DNA of 10,515 bases from JBECKR01 sp040235415. GTDB taxonomy: Bacteria; Acidobacteriota; Polarisedimenticolia; Polarisedimenticolales; Polarisedimenticolaceae. Below, in pieces: positions 9,006-10,515 of this stretch (positions are counted from its first letter, which is position 1; each line of letters opens with the position of its first letter). The stretch spans positions 1 through 10,515 of the forward strand of contig JBECKR010000235.1 in assembly GCA_040235415.1 (NCBI GenBank). Reading direction: 5' to 3'. Made by a program: the position numbers and the translations under genes. The notes below the pieces were generated by a model that saw only the letters and a list, made by a program, of their open reading frames with translations, made no database searches and was not told the DNA's origin.

Positions 9006-10100
9006 GTGCCGGTGGCGATCGATCCCAGGCTCGAATCGAAGCTGCGGGTCCTCGAGACCCGGTTCGAGGAGCTGTCGCGCTCGCTCGCGGACCCCGCGGT
9101 CGTGGGAGACCGCGCACGCTACCGCTCGGCCAGCAAGTCGTTCGCCGAGCTCGAGCCGATCGTCGAGAAGTTCCGGGAGTACGCCGCGGTCGCGGCGGAG
9201 CTCGCGGGCACCCGCGAACTGCTGGCCTCGGCCGAGGACGGCGAGCTCCGGCAGCTCGCCGCCGACGAGGTCCGCACGCTCGAGCGGCGTGCCGGGGCGC
9301 TCGAGGACGAGCTCCGAATCCTGCTGCTGCCGTCGGACCCGAACGACGCGCGCAACGTCGTGCTCGAGATCCGCGCCGGCGCCGGTGGGGACGAGGCGAC
9401 GCTGTTCGCCGCCGAGATGTTCCGCATGTACGCGCGATTCGCCGAGTCCCAGGGCTGGAACGTCGAGACGACGCAAACGAGCGAGAGCGAGGTCGGCGGG
9501 ATCAAGGAGGTCCTCGCGATCGTCGAAGGGGAGCGGGTGTACAGCCGCCTCAAGTTCGAAAGCGGCGTCCACCGCGTCCAGCGCGTGCCCGAGACCGAGG
9601 CCCAGGGCCGGATCCACACCTCGGCGGTAACGGTCGCGGTCCTGCCCGAGGCGGACGACGTCGAGGTCGAGATCGACGACAAGGACCTTAGAATCGACAC
9701 GTTCTGCGCGTCCGGGCCCGGCGGCCAGAGCGTCAACACGACCTACTCCGCGGTCCGAATCACGCACCTTCCGACCGGTCTCGTGGTGCAGTGTCAGGAC
9801 GAGAAGTCGTGGCACAAGAACAAGGCCCGCGCGCTGCAGGTGCTGCGATCGAGGCTGTACGACCGCATGCTCAAGGAGCAGCGCGACGCGATCGCCGAGG
9901 AACGACGCGGGCTGATCGGCTCGGGCGACCGCAGCGAGAAGATCCGGACCTACAACTTCCCCCAGAACCGGGTCACCGACCACCGCATCGGACTGACCGT
10001 GCACAACCTCGGCGAGATCCTGAACGGGGCGCTCGCCCCGATCGTGGAGGCGCTCGTCGCGCACGACCAGGCCGAGCGGTTGAAGCGGCTCGACGCGTGA
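9006..10100 (+). CDS. prfA: Peptide chain release factor 1 (RF1)
   Basis: The product has 364 residues (E. coli 360). It recognises UAA and UAG in the ribosomal A site and triggers peptide release. The stop-codon reading motif is PxT type (PET, 195-197, in RVPETEAQGRIHTS), which distinguishes RF1 from the SPF motif of RF2. The catalytic GGQ lies at 239-241 in SGPGGQSVNTT. GSGDRSEKIRTYNFPQ (305-320) and RVTDHR (322-327) are family hallmarks. The start is GTG 9006, supported by a near-perfect Shine-Dalgarno. Within this window all complete genes end in TGA except rpmE (TAG), so RF1 would serve few of its neighbours. The stop overlaps the start of prmC by 4 bp (GTGA). Confidence 0.97.
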   Translation: MPVAIDPRLESKLRVLETRFEELSRSLADPAVVGDRARYRSASKSFAELEPIVEKFREYAAVAAELAGTRELLASAEDGELRQLAADEVRTLERRAGALEDELRILLLPSDPNDARNVVLEIRAGAGGDEATLFAAEMFRMYARFAESQGWNVETTQTSESEVGGIKEVLAIVEGERVYSRLKFESGVHRVQRVPETEAQGRIHTSAVTVAVLPEADDVEVEIDDKDLRIDTFCASGPGGQSVNTTYSAVRITHLPTGLVVQCQDEKSWHKNKARALQVLRSRLYDRMLKEQRDAIAEERRGLIGSGDRSEKIRTYNFPQNRVTDHRIGLTVHNLGEILNGALAPIVEALVAHDQAERLKRLDA

Positions 10101-10515
10101 GGGTCGCGGAGGGCCTCGCCGCCGCCGCGCGGCGTCTCGAGACGGCCGGGGTGCGGGACGCCCGGACGAACGCCCGGCGGCTCCTCGCCCACGTCCTCGG
10201 TCTCGACCTCGGAGGGCTCGTCGCCCGGCGCGACGAGTCGATCGGGCCGGAGGCCGCGGCGCGGTTCGAGGCGCTACTGGCGCGCCGCGCGTCTCGCGAG
10301 CCGCTGCAGCATCTGACGGGAGAGCAAGAGTTCCGCGGGCTCGCGTTCCTCGTGGACCGCCGCGTGCTGATCCCTCGACCCGAGACGGAGGGGGTCGTCG
10401 ACGCCGCCCTCGCGCTCCTTCCGCGCGGCGGGGTCGCGATCGACCTCGGGACGGGCTCGGGCTGCATCGCGATCGCGATCGCGGACGCCCGTCCCGACGT
10501 CGAGGTCGTGGCGCG
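10097..10515 (+). CDS. prmC: Release factor glutamine methyltransferase PrmC/HemK (3' end outside window)
   Basis: The frame starts at GTG 10097, overlapping the prfA stop, and runs off the window after 139 codons plus 2 nt; the full family length is about 280. It begins with an Ala/Arg/Leu-rich helical domain (about 1-85) that in the family holds the release factor. Then come GEQEFRGL (75-82), the signature IPRPETE (92-98) and the S-adenosylmethionine-binding motif I, DLGTGSGCIAIAIA (116-129). The catalytic NPPY motif would lie beyond the edge and cannot be checked. The enzyme N5-methylates the glutamine of the GGQ motif in RF1 and RF2, so adjacency to prfA fits. There is no strong Shine-Dalgarno, so translational coupling to prfA is likely. 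HemK is an old name from a mistaken haem role. Confidence 0.93.
   Translation, partial: MRVAEGLAAAARRLETAGVRDARTNARRLLAHVLGLDLGGLVARRDESIGPEAAARFEALLARRASREPLQHLTGEQEFRGLAFLVDRRVLIPRPETEGVVDAALALLPRGGVAIDLGTGSGCIAIAIADARPDVEVVA

Overview
This window is about 10.5 kb of GC-rich bacterial chromosome (roughly 70 % GC by eye) that carries only housekeeping genes, all on the + strand. The gene content and order fit a Gram-negative-type bacterium such as Acidobacteriota or the former Deltaproteobacteria. That placement is inferred from GC content and synteny and was not tested by a search. I see no mobile element, CRISPR array, prophage or defence gene, and no convincing undescribed system. The points worth a second look are regulatory.

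Layout. Positions 3-128 hold the last 41 codons of an unrecognised Trp/Cys-containing protein. Positions 193-972 hold five tRNA genes, each with an encoded CCA end: Arg(TCT), His(GTG), Arg(TCG), Lys(CTT) and Leu(TAG). At least three sigma70-like promoters precede members of the group. The 250-bp gap between Arg(TCG) and Lys contains a hairpin that looks like an intrinsic terminator on the - strand. Next comes the proteostasis block: tig (1033-2310), clpP (2315-2899), clpX (2968-4206) and lon (4319-6742). Trigger factor folds nascent chains, ClpXP degrades tagged or regulatory proteins, and Lon degrades misfolded ones.

The second half serves ribosome assembly and the termination of RNA and protein synthesis: engB (6782-7375), rho (7372-8619), rpmE (8708-8920), prfA (9006-10100) and the first 139 codons of prmC (10097 to the window end). 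engB/rho and prfA/prmC each overlap by 4 bp, so translational coupling is likely. PrmC methylates the GGQ glutamine of the RF1 made by prfA, so enzyme and substrate are adjacent.

Regulation visible in sequence: the last ~90 bp of tig drop to about 43 % GC and contain TTGACT-16-TAATAT, which looks like a clpP(X) promoter inside the tig coding region. rpmE has its own TTGCGG-17-TATAAT promoter starting just after the rho stop, and a ~50-nt structured leader ending at the Shine-Dalgarno sequence. clpX may have a weaker promoter of its own. No intrinsic terminator with a U-run is visible on the + strand, so long read-through transcripts are plausible.
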